Shown here piece after piece: positions 7,633 to 13,941 of a stretch of DNA of 15,292 bases. Positions within the stretch are counted from its first letter, which is position 1; the number at the start of each line of letters is the position of its first letter. The translations under genes were made by a program, and so were the position numbers. Below the pieces are notes generated by a model, which ran no database searches, had not been told where the DNA came from, and was given only the letters and a program-made list of their open reading frames with translations. The stretch comes from Planctomycetia bacterium (GTDB lineage: Bacteria > Planctomycetota > UBA11346): positions 1 through 15,292 of the forward strand of contig SYDV01000371.1 of assembly GCA_005801395.1 (NCBI GenBank), read 5' to 3'.

Positions 7633-7753
7633 AAGTGCTTTCGCTTTAACATATGGTCCATTTGCATGATAGGCAGTCTGGCGCGTGTTGGCACAAGACA
7701 ATCATAAGCTTACTCGGCAAAAAATGAACCTGCTTCAGGTGCTGTAAGTCGTT

Positions 7754-8428
7754 TTAAGTCGATTTATGCTGCAAGGTAACCAAAATGGTTTCGCCACATT
7801 TGACGCGCTGGCCGACCACCACATTGACAGTGTGCGGATAACTAAGTGGAACCCATAATTCGGTACGACTGCCAAATTTAATCATCCCGTAAAGTTCGCC
7901 ACGCGCTAAATGATCTCCGACCCCGTGCGTACAAATGATACGCCGGGCGATGAGTCCTGATAATTGACGCAGCATAATTTTTAAGCCCGATGCCACGCTA
8001 TCATCGGCCACAATTCCAATAGTATTCGCTTCATTTTCGTGACTGACATCCGGATGACGTGCATCAAGAAATTTCCCAGGCGTATAGTGCGCGTAAGCAA
8101 TCGTGCCTGCCAACGATGAACGATTCACATGAACATCAAATACGGACAGGAAGATGCCAATACGCACGACCCGACCGTGAATGAATTCGGTTTCTTCAAC
8201 TTCGGTAATATCTGCCACCACACCGTCGGCGGGGGCAATTAAACACTGCTCATTGCCTTGCGGTTTACGCGCAGGGTTACGGAAAAAAGCGACGGTAAAT
8301 AACCAGAAAAAGGCAGCGACGGCGAGCCCAATCCAGCGGGCGATTCCATCAGGCAACAACCACACACCCCAGCCCAGCACCAAGGTCGCCCAGAATAAAG
8401 TCGGAATTCCCCAACGTGCGAAAGTCAT
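7754..8428 (-). CDS. psd: Phosphatidylserine decarboxylase proenzyme, archaeal type
   Basis: Psd removes CO2 from phosphatidylserine to give phosphatidylethanolamine, using a pyruvoyl group made by self-cleavage. Two membrane helices lie at residues 8-26 and 30-49. Catalytic landmarks are APADGV (Asp68), VFDVHVNR (His100) and KFGSRTELWVP, where cleavage is expected between Gly186 and Ser187. The 224-residue length and the FGSR context fit the shorter type-A enzyme rather than the longer E. coli form. ATG 8428 is chosen because it overlaps the upstream stop as ATGA; an open extension to 8548 would read through the neighbour and has no family match. PssA, its substrate supplier, is the next gene downstream. 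Confidence 0.93.
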   Translation of the reverse strand: MTFARWGIPTLFWATLVLGWGVWLLPDGIARWIGLAVAAFFWLFTVAFFRNPARKPQGNEQCLIAPADGVVADITEVEETEFIHGRVVRIGIFLSVFDVHVNRSSLAGTIAYAHYTPGKFLDARHPDVSHENEANTIGIVADDSVASGLKIMLRQLSGLIARRIICTHGVGDHLARGELYGMIKFGSRTELWVPLSYPHTVNVVVGQRVKCGETILVTLQHKST

Positions 8429-8715
8429 GAGCCAACTCCTGCTGCCTGTAAACGATGTAAGGTCAGCGCAAAAGCACAGAACAGCGTTGCGGCAACGATA
8501 CTTGAACGCCAAAGCGTCCCTACCACACGGTACCAAGCCATTAACCAAATAATAATGAGCATGACGAGAATGCGTTCCAACATGGCAGGATTATTATGAT
8601 GCCAGAACACTCCTAGCAGGGCAGCGTACCCCAATAAACGGTACATTTTTCCGAGGTGCGGTAGCCGAGCATAAAAGCTTCCGACATCCACATGAGGAGC
8701 ATCACGATAGCGCAT
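8425..8715 (-). CDS. Small three-helix membrane protein coupled to psd
   Basis: This 96-residue protein has a basic N-terminus and three probable membrane helices at about 27-38 (LLGYAALLGVFW), 49-63 (ILVMLIIIWLMAWYR) and 72-86 (SSIVAATLFCAFALTL). Its TGA shares bases with the psd ATG (ATGA), so translation is coupled and the product likely acts at the same membrane as Psd and PssA. I recognise no family. The ATG at 8715 is the only early start; a Met at residue 24 would remove the soluble leader. It may be a membrane partner of phospholipid synthesis, but that is inference from position. Confidence 0.7.
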   Translation of the reverse strand: MRYRDAPHVDVGSFYARLPHLGKMYRLLGYAALLGVFWHHNNPAMLERILVMLIIIWLMAWYRVVGTLWRSSIVAATLFCAFALTLHRLQAAGVGS

Positions 8716-8845
8716 GGGCCGGGATTGTGGACTTAAGTGGTCGGGCGCAACCCATCACGCCAATTTGCAACAAGCTGCCATGTCTACCAAAGTTCGGCCA
8801 TCCGCTCACTCAAACGAAATGCCTGGGGCAAAAGCCGTCCAATAA
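8716..8845 (-). other. Gap between the Nudix-like gene and the small membrane protein
   Basis: I see no gene, clear promoter or hairpin terminator in these 130 bases, so read-through from the upstream gene into the psd operon is possible. Confidence 0.4.
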
Positions 8846-9379
8846 TTACCAAGAACCCATGATTAATGCACTCACCGGATCTAACGGCACCCCATGCAAG
8901 GCCACTTTTGAAATCCAGTTCATGCCTGGAGGCATTATTTCAGAAGGTGGCACCCGCAAACGATAAACCAAGAGAAAATATGGCCGACACTCTGGTAGAC
9001 TGTCATCATTACAATATCCCACTAATTCGACTTGGGCATTGGTAACACCGACCAAGGTTTTACCGGCCACCAACGCTAACTGGCGTAAAGAAACTAAGCC
9101 CGAACCTAATTGGCCGGCTTCTGGTGGAATGGGAGTTGCATGCAAGGCCACGCCATATTCATCAATCAAAAATTGTTCGCCGCCATGATCGCGCGTCACC
9201 ACAACGCCCAAGCGCACCTCTTTGGCGTCATAATTATTTTCGAGCGAAGCGGGCATCGCATACCACGTATCCTCGGTTAATGAATGAAGGATGTCCATTT
9301 CGATTTTACGCGTGAAGCCATTAATGCGAAATAGCTCTCGACGTGGCATCGCTAAAACTAACTGCGTATCTTCATCCAT
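8846..9379 (-). CDS. Hypothetical protein with a Nudix-like layout, catalytic box lost
   Basis: The 177-residue product starts MDEDTQLVLAMPRRELF and contains LGVVVTRDHGGEQFLIDEYG at about 57-76, then VELVGYCNDD and ECRPYFLLVYRLRVPP. This order of strands resembles Nudix-fold proteins of the kind annotated as putative phosphoesterases, in which a similar 'vlvvPr' start and 'l.GyiNDD' strand occur. The Nudix box itself (G-x5-E-x7-REUxEE) is absent; the region GQLGSGLVSLRQLALVAGK stands in its place. It is therefore probably not a Nudix hydrolase in the usual sense. It lies 77 bases downstream of gmk on the same strand. The fold call is tentative. Confidence 0.6.
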   Translation of the reverse strand: MDEDTQLVLAMPRRELFRINGFTRKIEMDILHSLTEDTWYAMPASLENNYDAKEVRLGVVVTRDHGGEQFLIDEYGVALHATPIPPEAGQLGSGLVSLRQLALVAGKTLVGVTNAQVELVGYCNDDSLPECRPYFLLVYRLRVPPSEIMPPGMNWISKVALHGVPLDPVSALIMGSW

Positions 9380-9456
9380 AATAACATTCTCTTCATCCAG
9401 CGTTAGTGGTTGGAACTATCTGTTTTCACTTAATTAAAAGAATACCAAAGACACCG

Positions 9457-10068
9457 TTACGCCCGCCGCACGCGCATGCGCTCAGCAGCGACAATCACGG
9501 ATAAATCCCGCACCGCCTGGGCGATATCACGATTGATAATCAAATAATCATAACGATCCCACACCGTCAATTCACGGTCTGCTTCGGACAAACGCCGACG
9601 AATCGATTCTTCTTCTTCCGTTCCACGACTGCGTAAGCGTGATTCAATTTCGGCTCGATTCGGTGGTACCACAAAAATATGTAACGCACCTGGAAACGTT
9701 CCGCGAATGGTGAATGCCCCCTGCACATCAACATCTTTAATCACACTCCGTCCAATCGCGAGATGTTCCTCGACAAATGAACGCGGTGTTCCGTAACTGT
9801 GTTTGCCAAATACTTGAGCATGTTCCAATAGTTGCCCACGATCAACGCGGTCGGCAAATTCTTGATCGCTAACAAAAATATAATCTGTGCCATCACGTTC
9901 GGTGCCACGCGCTGGACGAGTCGTGACACTTAGGCACCGAACAAATTCTGGATACTGTTCGACGAAGGCCTGCATTAAGGTGCTTTTGCCTGCGCCACTG
10001 GGGCCAGACAAAACCACGAATAAAGCGGGAGTCTTATGATGGGGAAAAGGAAACGTGGCGGTGCCCAT
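9457..10068 (-). CDS. gmk: Guanylate kinase
   Basis: Gmk phosphorylates GMP to GDP with ATP in the cytoplasm, an essential step of GTP supply. The P-loop GPSGAGKS sits at residues 22-29. The GMP-binding region SVTTRPARGTERDGTDYIFVS follows at about 47-67, then LLEHAQVFGKHSYGTP, the DVDVQGA strand and the lid-type region SRGTEEEESIRRRL. The protein ends with the usual DYLIINRD motif and a basic tail. The 203 residues match the family. ATG 10068 starts about 18 residues before the P-loop strand, as expected. It is divergent from the + strand cassette beginning at 10219 and heads a same-strand run toward psd and pssA. Confidence 0.96.
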   Translation of the reverse strand: MGTATFPFPHHKTPALFVVLSGPSGAGKSTLMQAFVEQYPEFVRCLSVTTRPARGTERDGTDYIFVSDQEFADRVDRGQLLEHAQVFGKHSYGTPRSFVEEHLAIGRSVIKDVDVQGAFTIRGTFPGALHIFVVPPNRAEIESRLRSRGTEEEESIRRRLSEADRELTVWDRYDYLIINRDIAQAVRDLSVIVAAERMRVRRA

Positions 10069-10218
10069 GGCCGCAGGCTAACGGCCAAATGAAACGCACG
10101 CAACGACACTCACGCCATCCGCCAGTCTACGACCCGTCCAAGTCATTTGATTGATACGCTGGTAAGGTCTAAGCATCCCCCAGGCTTCCAACTGGTGAAA
10201 CTCACACACTCTGCGAAC
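10069..10218. other. Divergent intergenic region between gmk and the three-gene cassette
   Basis: This 150-base gap must hold promoters for both directions, but I see no hexamer pair with correct spacing on either strand and no inverted repeat suggesting an operator. The TTG at 10147 opens a frame that joins the S26-like gene but is unlikely to be used. Confidence 0.4.
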
Positions 10219-10686
10219 ATGGAATTTTTGCGACAGCTGGTGTTATATGGCACTTTGATTGCCGTTTTCTGGGGCGGAATTGTGCTGATGAAGTCATTAG
10301 CCCGGATTGATGTGCCAATAGGCTACACCGATGTGCGGGATCTTCCTGAATATTCGTCATACCGCGCAGATCAAACGGTTCGCTTTGCGAACTACCGCGT
10401 TGGTGATGGTGTGTGTTATCGCTTGGGCTCCGATGAAGACCTCGCCATCAATTTTGGTTGGGTCGCGGGCCTCCCAGGCGACAGCTTCGCAATTAGCGGT
10501 GGTCACATCCTGATAAACGGAAAACCAGCAGTTCACGGCGAACCGGTCGAAATGGGCGATTGCGGTCCGGTGCACATTCCCCGCGACCACCTCTTTATTG
10601 TGACAGATCAACATCAACGTGACAGTTTGTCTTATGGCCCATTACCTGCGTCGGCGTTAATTGGTCGTGTCGGTGAACTGCCATGA
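10219..10686 (+). CDS. Signal-peptidase-I-fold (S26-like) membrane protein, apparently without catalytic residues
   Basis: The 155-residue product has one N-terminal helix (LVLYGTLIAVFWGGIVLM, residues 7-24). It then shows the peptidase S26 layout: YRVGDGVCYR at 59-68, FGWVAGLPGDSFAI at 79-92, GGHILINGKPA at 94-104, and DHLFIVTDQHQRDSLSYGPLPASALIGRV at 123-151, matching boxes D and E. The S-M-x-P nucleophile motif is missing, and Trp81 stands where the general-base Lys/Arg pair before V..G.PGD is expected. It therefore looks like an inactive relative, though divergent catalysis cannot be excluded. ATG 10219 is preferred over TTG 10147 because it places the helix at the start. The stop overlaps the next gene as ATGA. 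Confidence 0.72.
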   Translation: MEFLRQLVLYGTLIAVFWGGIVLMKSLARIDVPIGYTDVRDLPEYSSYRADQTVRFANYRVGDGVCYRLGSDEDLAINFGWVAGLPGDSFAISGGHILINGKPAVHGEPVEMGDCGPVHIPRDHLFIVTDQHQRDSLSYGPLPASALIGRVGELP

Positions 10687-11492
10687 GCACCTTTCTTGAA
10701 GCCCTCGGTCCTCGACGTTTAGGTTTCGCTTTCCATTTAATTGCTGCCATCTGTGGATTATCTGCGGCTTACCTGACATGGACAGCCACTGAACGCTGGC
10801 TCGGTATCTATGCCCTAGATAAAGCCCAGGTCGCGGCACTAGCGGGCGATCTCCGCGCGATGCATGATGCGGCAAAAGATGCCAGTAATTATTTACCCGA
10901 ATTAGCGGCGCCTGGATTATTGGCCATTGATTGGTCAGATCCTCACGCCACAGCAGCCATTGAACGTTTAATAAATCGATTACCGAACCAGCAGCGGCCC
11001 TCAGTAGAAACGATGTTGGCCCTGCATCACGCGATGCATCAATTACCGAACTCACCAACATTAAACGGTAGTGATGAACAATTATTAAAATCGATACACA
11101 AAATACGCCAGGGCTTACCAACTGCGCCCCTAGAATTCGTCTCGTCAGATCCACCATCAGCGCCAATCTGGGGATTTTTCGTTCAACAACAATTTATTAC
11201 CGCTTGGACTGATGGTAACCGCAACGCGATACGAAAAGCCGCGGGTAATTTACGTTTAGCTATGCCCAGTCACCCAGAACAACGCTATGTGACATTTATT
11301 AATAATGCGCTGACCCCAGACATTAAAAAAAATATCCTAGTCGAGCAGGCGAAACCATTATCTAGCGACGTTGGCGCGCTGGCTTTCACCCGGATTTTAC
11401 GCCAATTAGTTACCTTGGTACCCGAACGCAGCGCTCTATTCCTGCCGTTGATTCCACCAGATATTCGCACGCCAGCTGAAAATGCCGCCTGA
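10683..11492 (+). CDS. Membrane-anchored unknown protein, first part, ended by an in-frame TGA
   Basis: The 269 residues open with a membrane helix (FAFHLIAAICGLSAAYLTW, about 16-34) and continue as a mainly helical soluble region (LRAMHDAAKDASNYLPELAAPG, AAIERLINRLPNQQRP). No known motif is visible. The start ATG overlaps the stop of the S26-like gene (ATGA). The TGA at 11490-11492 is followed in the same frame by 155 more codons with the same composition, so the original gene probably ran to 11960 (about 425 residues). The next gene is again coupled by ATGA at that later stop, which supports a single ancestral frame. I do not assign a function; the helix suggests an inner-membrane protein with a periplasmic or cytoplasmic body. 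Confidence 0.65.
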   Translation: MSTFLEALGPRRLGFAFHLIAAICGLSAAYLTWTATERWLGIYALDKAQVAALAGDLRAMHDAAKDASNYLPELAAPGLLAIDWSDPHATAAIERLINRLPNQQRPSVETMLALHHAMHQLPNSPTLNGSDEQLLKSIHKIRQGLPTAPLEFVSSDPPSAPIWGFFVQQQFITAWTDGNRNAIRKAAGNLRLAMPSHPEQRYVTFINNALTPDIKKNILVEQAKPLSSDVGALAFTRILRQLVTLVPERSALFLPLIPPDIRTPAENAA

Positions 11493-11960
11493 TTAGGGAA
11501 CGATAAAACACTTGAGCAACTGGTGACTAGCGCATTAAAATCGGGGACCCTCCTACGCACCGTCGTCGCGCTCATTGAACGCAGCTTAACCGAACAGCGC
11601 TATGATTTGGCCAAGCAATTAGCGGCGTCACTCAAAGAACCAGAACGCGCCACTTGGACGCGCGCTGTGGCACAAGCCGCTGGTGATTTGGCGACCCTGC
11701 AACAACTCACGCTAGATGCTGGATATATTCCAACCGTGTATGGGCTACAACAGCAAGTTAATCACCTTCGCTTTCACCTTATTTCACCCGCCGGTATTGC
11801 ACCATCGGCAGCAATACAAGTTCGTATTGGCAATGAGGCCCTAGCCGAAGAACGGATTCAGCGCTTAGGTAGTTTAGTCAATATTACGCTAGGCGAACAA
11901 CGCGGTCCCGTGGTTATCACTTGTGACAAATTCACGATCTACAGCGGTACGATTCCATGA
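11493..11960 (+). pseudogene. Continuation of the membrane-anchored unknown protein beyond the TGA
   Basis: These 155 codons continue the frame after TGA 11490-11492 (reading LGNDKTLEQLVTSALKSG) and end in TGA at 11958-11960, overlapping the ATG of the zinc-ribbon gene. The content shifts from helices (ERSLTEQRYDLAKQLAASL) to beta strands (AAIQVRIGNEAL, SLVNITLGEQRGPVVITCDKF), as expected for a C-terminal beta domain. A GTG at 11523 could restart translation, but no good ribosome binding site precedes it. I read this as the second half of one broken gene. Confidence 0.6.
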
Positions 11961-13069
11961 TTATTTGCCAGTCCTGTGCTAACTCCAATACCTTAGGCAC
12001 CATGTATTGCCGCAAATGCGGGAAAAAATTAATTATCGATATGGCAGCGATTGAACGATCCGTCGCTAGCTCGATTAAGACAGACAATGACTCTGCCTTT
12101 CTGCGTTCCGGTCGCAGTGCCATTGCCTTATGCTCGTTCGCGTTGGTCTGTGCAGGTGTTTATCGTTACGTCGTAGTTCCACCGATGCCACCAACTGTCA
12201 TGCCACCTGTTCCCATCACGGCATTATTTATTGATAAAAAAGATTCTCATAAAATAAGCGACGAAGCGGTTGCCCGCAATGAGCCCTATACCGCCGCCGG
12301 TCGTTTTACGACTTGGAGACGAACACAAAGTGCCACGCTTATTAAGGACCTCACGCTAGATGCTCCACGTTTACGCGCGTGGCACGATAAATTAATGGCG
12401 AGCGTTGATAACGATGGTGTGGTAAATGAGGCCGAGCCGCTCGCCGCAACCGCATTAACAGCACTCGCCTTACAATCATGGCCACACGATCATCGGTCAC
12501 TGACAACCATCACGCGTATGCAAACTTGGTTACGATCTCAAACCGACGGTTTGGTGCGAAAAGACCCGTTAACTTCTGCGTTAGTCACCTGTGCTTTAGC
12601 CGATTGGGACGTGTTACCGCCACCATTATATGCGCAGATGGAAATTGCCTTACTGGATGGCAAGGCCGCAGCGTGGCAATTATGGTTACTGCCATTGCAT
12701 ACACGCGAACAACGACCAAGCGAATTTGCCGCGCTGCGAAAAGCAGCAGACCATCAAGTCTGGCTTGGCCTACTCAAATTATTGGATCCCGTAAACACTG
12801 CCGCAATTCCGATTAATCAAATTTCTCCGCTAACATTGACCACCGGTGAACACCGCATGGCATGGACTTATTGTGCTTGGTCGACGGCGGATGATCCTGA
12901 AAGACTCATAAAAACGTTAGCCGCTTGGTCACAACAAGATCCCGCACCAGTACAGGCACCATTAATCGCGCGCTGCGGGCCATTAAGCGCCTCTGCCGTC
13001 GCGTTACTCGCCATTTCAGCCCCCTGGCGTTTACCAAGCACTTGGTTGCCCCCAGCTCCCGGCCGTTAA
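11957..13069 (+). CDS. Zinc-ribbon membrane protein of unknown function
   Basis: The 370-residue product begins with a zinc ribbon (Cys4, Cys7, Cys18, Cys21 in MIICQSCANSN and MYCRKCGKK). A membrane helix follows at about 55-73 (AIALCSFALVCAGVYRYVVV), then a Pro-rich linker (VVPPMPPTVMPPVP). The large C-terminal region is alpha-helical and rich in Ala, Leu and Trp, with repeated helix pairs (EPLAATALTALALQSWP, PLTSALVTCALADWD). This could form a helical-repeat or toroid-like fold, but I see no catalytic motif. The ribbon would lie in the cytoplasm and the bulk outside. It is translationally coupled (ATGA) to the preceding gene and closes the three-gene cassette. Confidence 0.72.
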   Translation: MIICQSCANSNTLGTMYCRKCGKKLIIDMAAIERSVASSIKTDNDSAFLRSGRSAIALCSFALVCAGVYRYVVVPPMPPTVMPPVPITALFIDKKDSHKISDEAVARNEPYTAAGRFTTWRRTQSATLIKDLTLDAPRLRAWHDKLMASVDNDGVVNEAEPLAATALTALALQSWPHDHRSLTTITRMQTWLRSQTDGLVRKDPLTSALVTCALADWDVLPPPLYAQMEIALLDGKAAAWQLWLLPLHTREQRPSEFAALRKAADHQVWLGLLKLLDPVNTAAIPINQISPLTLTTGEHRMAWTYCAWSTADDPERLIKTLAAWSQQDPAPVQAPLIARCGPLSASAVALLAISAPWRLPSTWLPPAPGR

Positions 13070-13096
13070 GAGGATAAAAGAAAAATATCTATCCGG

Positions 13097-13124
13097 CTGA
13101 CAACGCTTTAATTTTTGTTATAAA
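13097..13124 (+). promoter_or_regulatory. Sigma-70-type promoter upstream of the structured leader and clpS
   Basis: CTGACA at 13097-13102 and TATAAA at 13119-13124 are separated by 16 bases and lie in an AT-rich stretch. Transcription would start near 13131, at the beginning of the structured leader described next. Confidence 0.6.
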
Positions 13125-13130
13125 CTATTC

Positions 13131-13319
13131 GGAAACTCCCGCCAAAACCGCACCTGCGGATCAAGCGCATCCACCAAACCCTGTTCAGGGCACTTAGGCG
13201 GAAAAACCGAGGGAATAGCAAAGCTATTTCGAGGTATTTTCAACGCAGGCGGGCGCTTGAGAGCAAGTCGGTCGACGTGCGCAAGTTTTCAGACAGCTTC
13301 TTAGGCTCAGTAAAGTGAG
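13131..13319 (+). ncRNA. Structured RNA candidate: clpS leader or independent small RNA
   Basis: This 190-base gap between the zinc-ribbon gene and clpS has no convincing frame but shows a nested set of helices. AAAAC/GCAC (13144-13153) can pair with GTGC/GTTTT (13277-13289). TCAAGCGC (13161-13168) pairs perfectly with GCGCTTGA (13253-13260). Two hairpins lie inside: CCCT-GTTC-AGGG (13179-13190) and GGAATAGC-AAA-GCTATTTC (13212-13230, one G-U pair). Alternative pairings also exist: CCCGCC 13138-13143 with GGCGGG 13248-13253, and CCTGCG 13153-13158 with CGCAGG 13244-13249. A last weak hairpin (13306-13319) abuts the clpS start. Size and shape would suit a 6S-like RNA, a regulatory leader or a dispersed palindromic repeat; I match no known family. 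Confidence 0.4.
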
Positions 13320-13325
13320 TAACCG

Positions 13326-13649
13326 GTGCCTGGCACAGTAACGATTCCCAAACCAAAAGCGAAACCCGTGGTGTTTACAACACCAGATCGGGGCTGGAAG
13401 ATCGTATTATTTAATGATGATGTCACCCCGTATGACGTCGTCATATTTGCACTACAACGTGCAGTTGGCCTTAGTTTAGAAGTCGCTGAAATGGTCACCA
13501 AAGAGGCGCACCGAGAAGGTCATGCGGTCGCAAAGCGCGGACTCAGCGAAGAAGACGCAAAAATAATGTGCGCGGGATTACGAAAATGGTCGCGTATAGA
13601 TGGCTTATGCCCTGGTGTTCATTGCGAAGCACAAGCCGACGATCCGTAA
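13326..13649 (+). CDS. clpS: ATP-dependent Clp protease adaptor ClpS
   Basis: ClpS binds proteins with destabilising N-terminal residues and delivers them to ClpA(C) for degradation. The 107-residue product has the core WKIVLFNDDVTPYDVVIFAL (residues 24-43), with the Asn30-Asp31-Asp32 residues that hold the substrate amino group. AHREGHAV follows at 61-68, with the expected conserved His62, and then GLSEEDAKIMCAGLRK. A short basic, Pro-rich N-terminus precedes the core. The start is GTG 13326, because a TAA lies two codons upstream in frame. The C-terminal tail is slightly long and has two Cys (CPGVHC). No clpA lies in the window. A structured leader precedes it, so control at the RNA level is possible. 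Confidence 0.93.
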   Translation: MPGTVTIPKPKAKPVVFTTPDRGWKIVLFNDDVTPYDVVIFALQRAVGLSLEVAEMVTKEAHREGHAVAKRGLSEEDAKIMCAGLRKWSRIDGLCPGVHCEAQADDP

Positions 13650-13665
13650 TATTTACTGGCATTAA

Positions 13666-13857
13666 TTGGCTGAACCAAGTTGGCTAACCACTCCTTGGCA
13701 TGAGCTCATTGGTGTTCGTTTGAAGATTCTTTCCTGGATTGATAACCATTCAAAAAGCGCGTTTCGGTGCCACCACTTTACGTTTCATTACTACAGCGTT
13801 AGTACAGCGAAAACCCGCAATGAATCAGGCGATTCTATTGCCCGATTAAAATGATGC
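13666..13857 (+). pseudogene. Short unknown gene remnant, probably frameshifted at an A run
   Basis: A frame from TTG 13666 reads AEPSWLTTPWHELIGVRLKILSWIDNH, which looks like real protein. After a run of five A at about 13752 the frame turns into an unlikely His/Cys/Tyr-rich sequence. Removing one A would give ARFGATTLRFITTALVQRKPAMNQAILLPD followed by TAA, which is far more protein-like. I therefore read it as a short gene or remnant broken by a one-base shift. No family is recognised. Confidence 0.3.
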
Positions 13858-13930
13858 TGTTGTGCCGTTCGTCACTTTGCGCCATACTCACAGGCCAACT
13901 CTGCCAATGTCATAAATCGCAGAATAAAAG

Positions 13931-13935
13931 GGAGG
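13931..13935 (+). promoter_or_regulatory. Ribosome binding site of the TonB-dependent receptor gene
   Basis: GGAGG with a six-base spacer to ATG 13942. This is one of the clearest Shine-Dalgarno sequences in the window and fixes the start. Confidence 0.75.
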
Positions 13936-13941
13936 TCTTCA

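Noticed and set aside
7633..7701. TTG start of pssA at 7701
   Set aside because: The extra 23 residues lack family similarity; ATG 7632 gives a normal PssA N-terminus.
8429..8548. N-terminal extension of psd to 8548
   Set aside because: It would overlap most of the small membrane protein in another frame and has no Psd-like content; the ATGA start at 8428 explains the gene better.
11490..11530. Selenocysteine insertion at the TGA of the cassette gene
   Set aside because: No convincing bacterial SECIS-type hairpin follows directly, the context (ENAA, stop, LGND) is not a redox motif, and no selenoprotein family matches.
13131..13325. RNase P RNA, tmRNA, 4.5S RNA or a cobalamin, TPP or SAM riboswitch in the clpS leader
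   Set aside because: None of the conserved cores of these RNAs that I know can be found in the sequence on the + strand.
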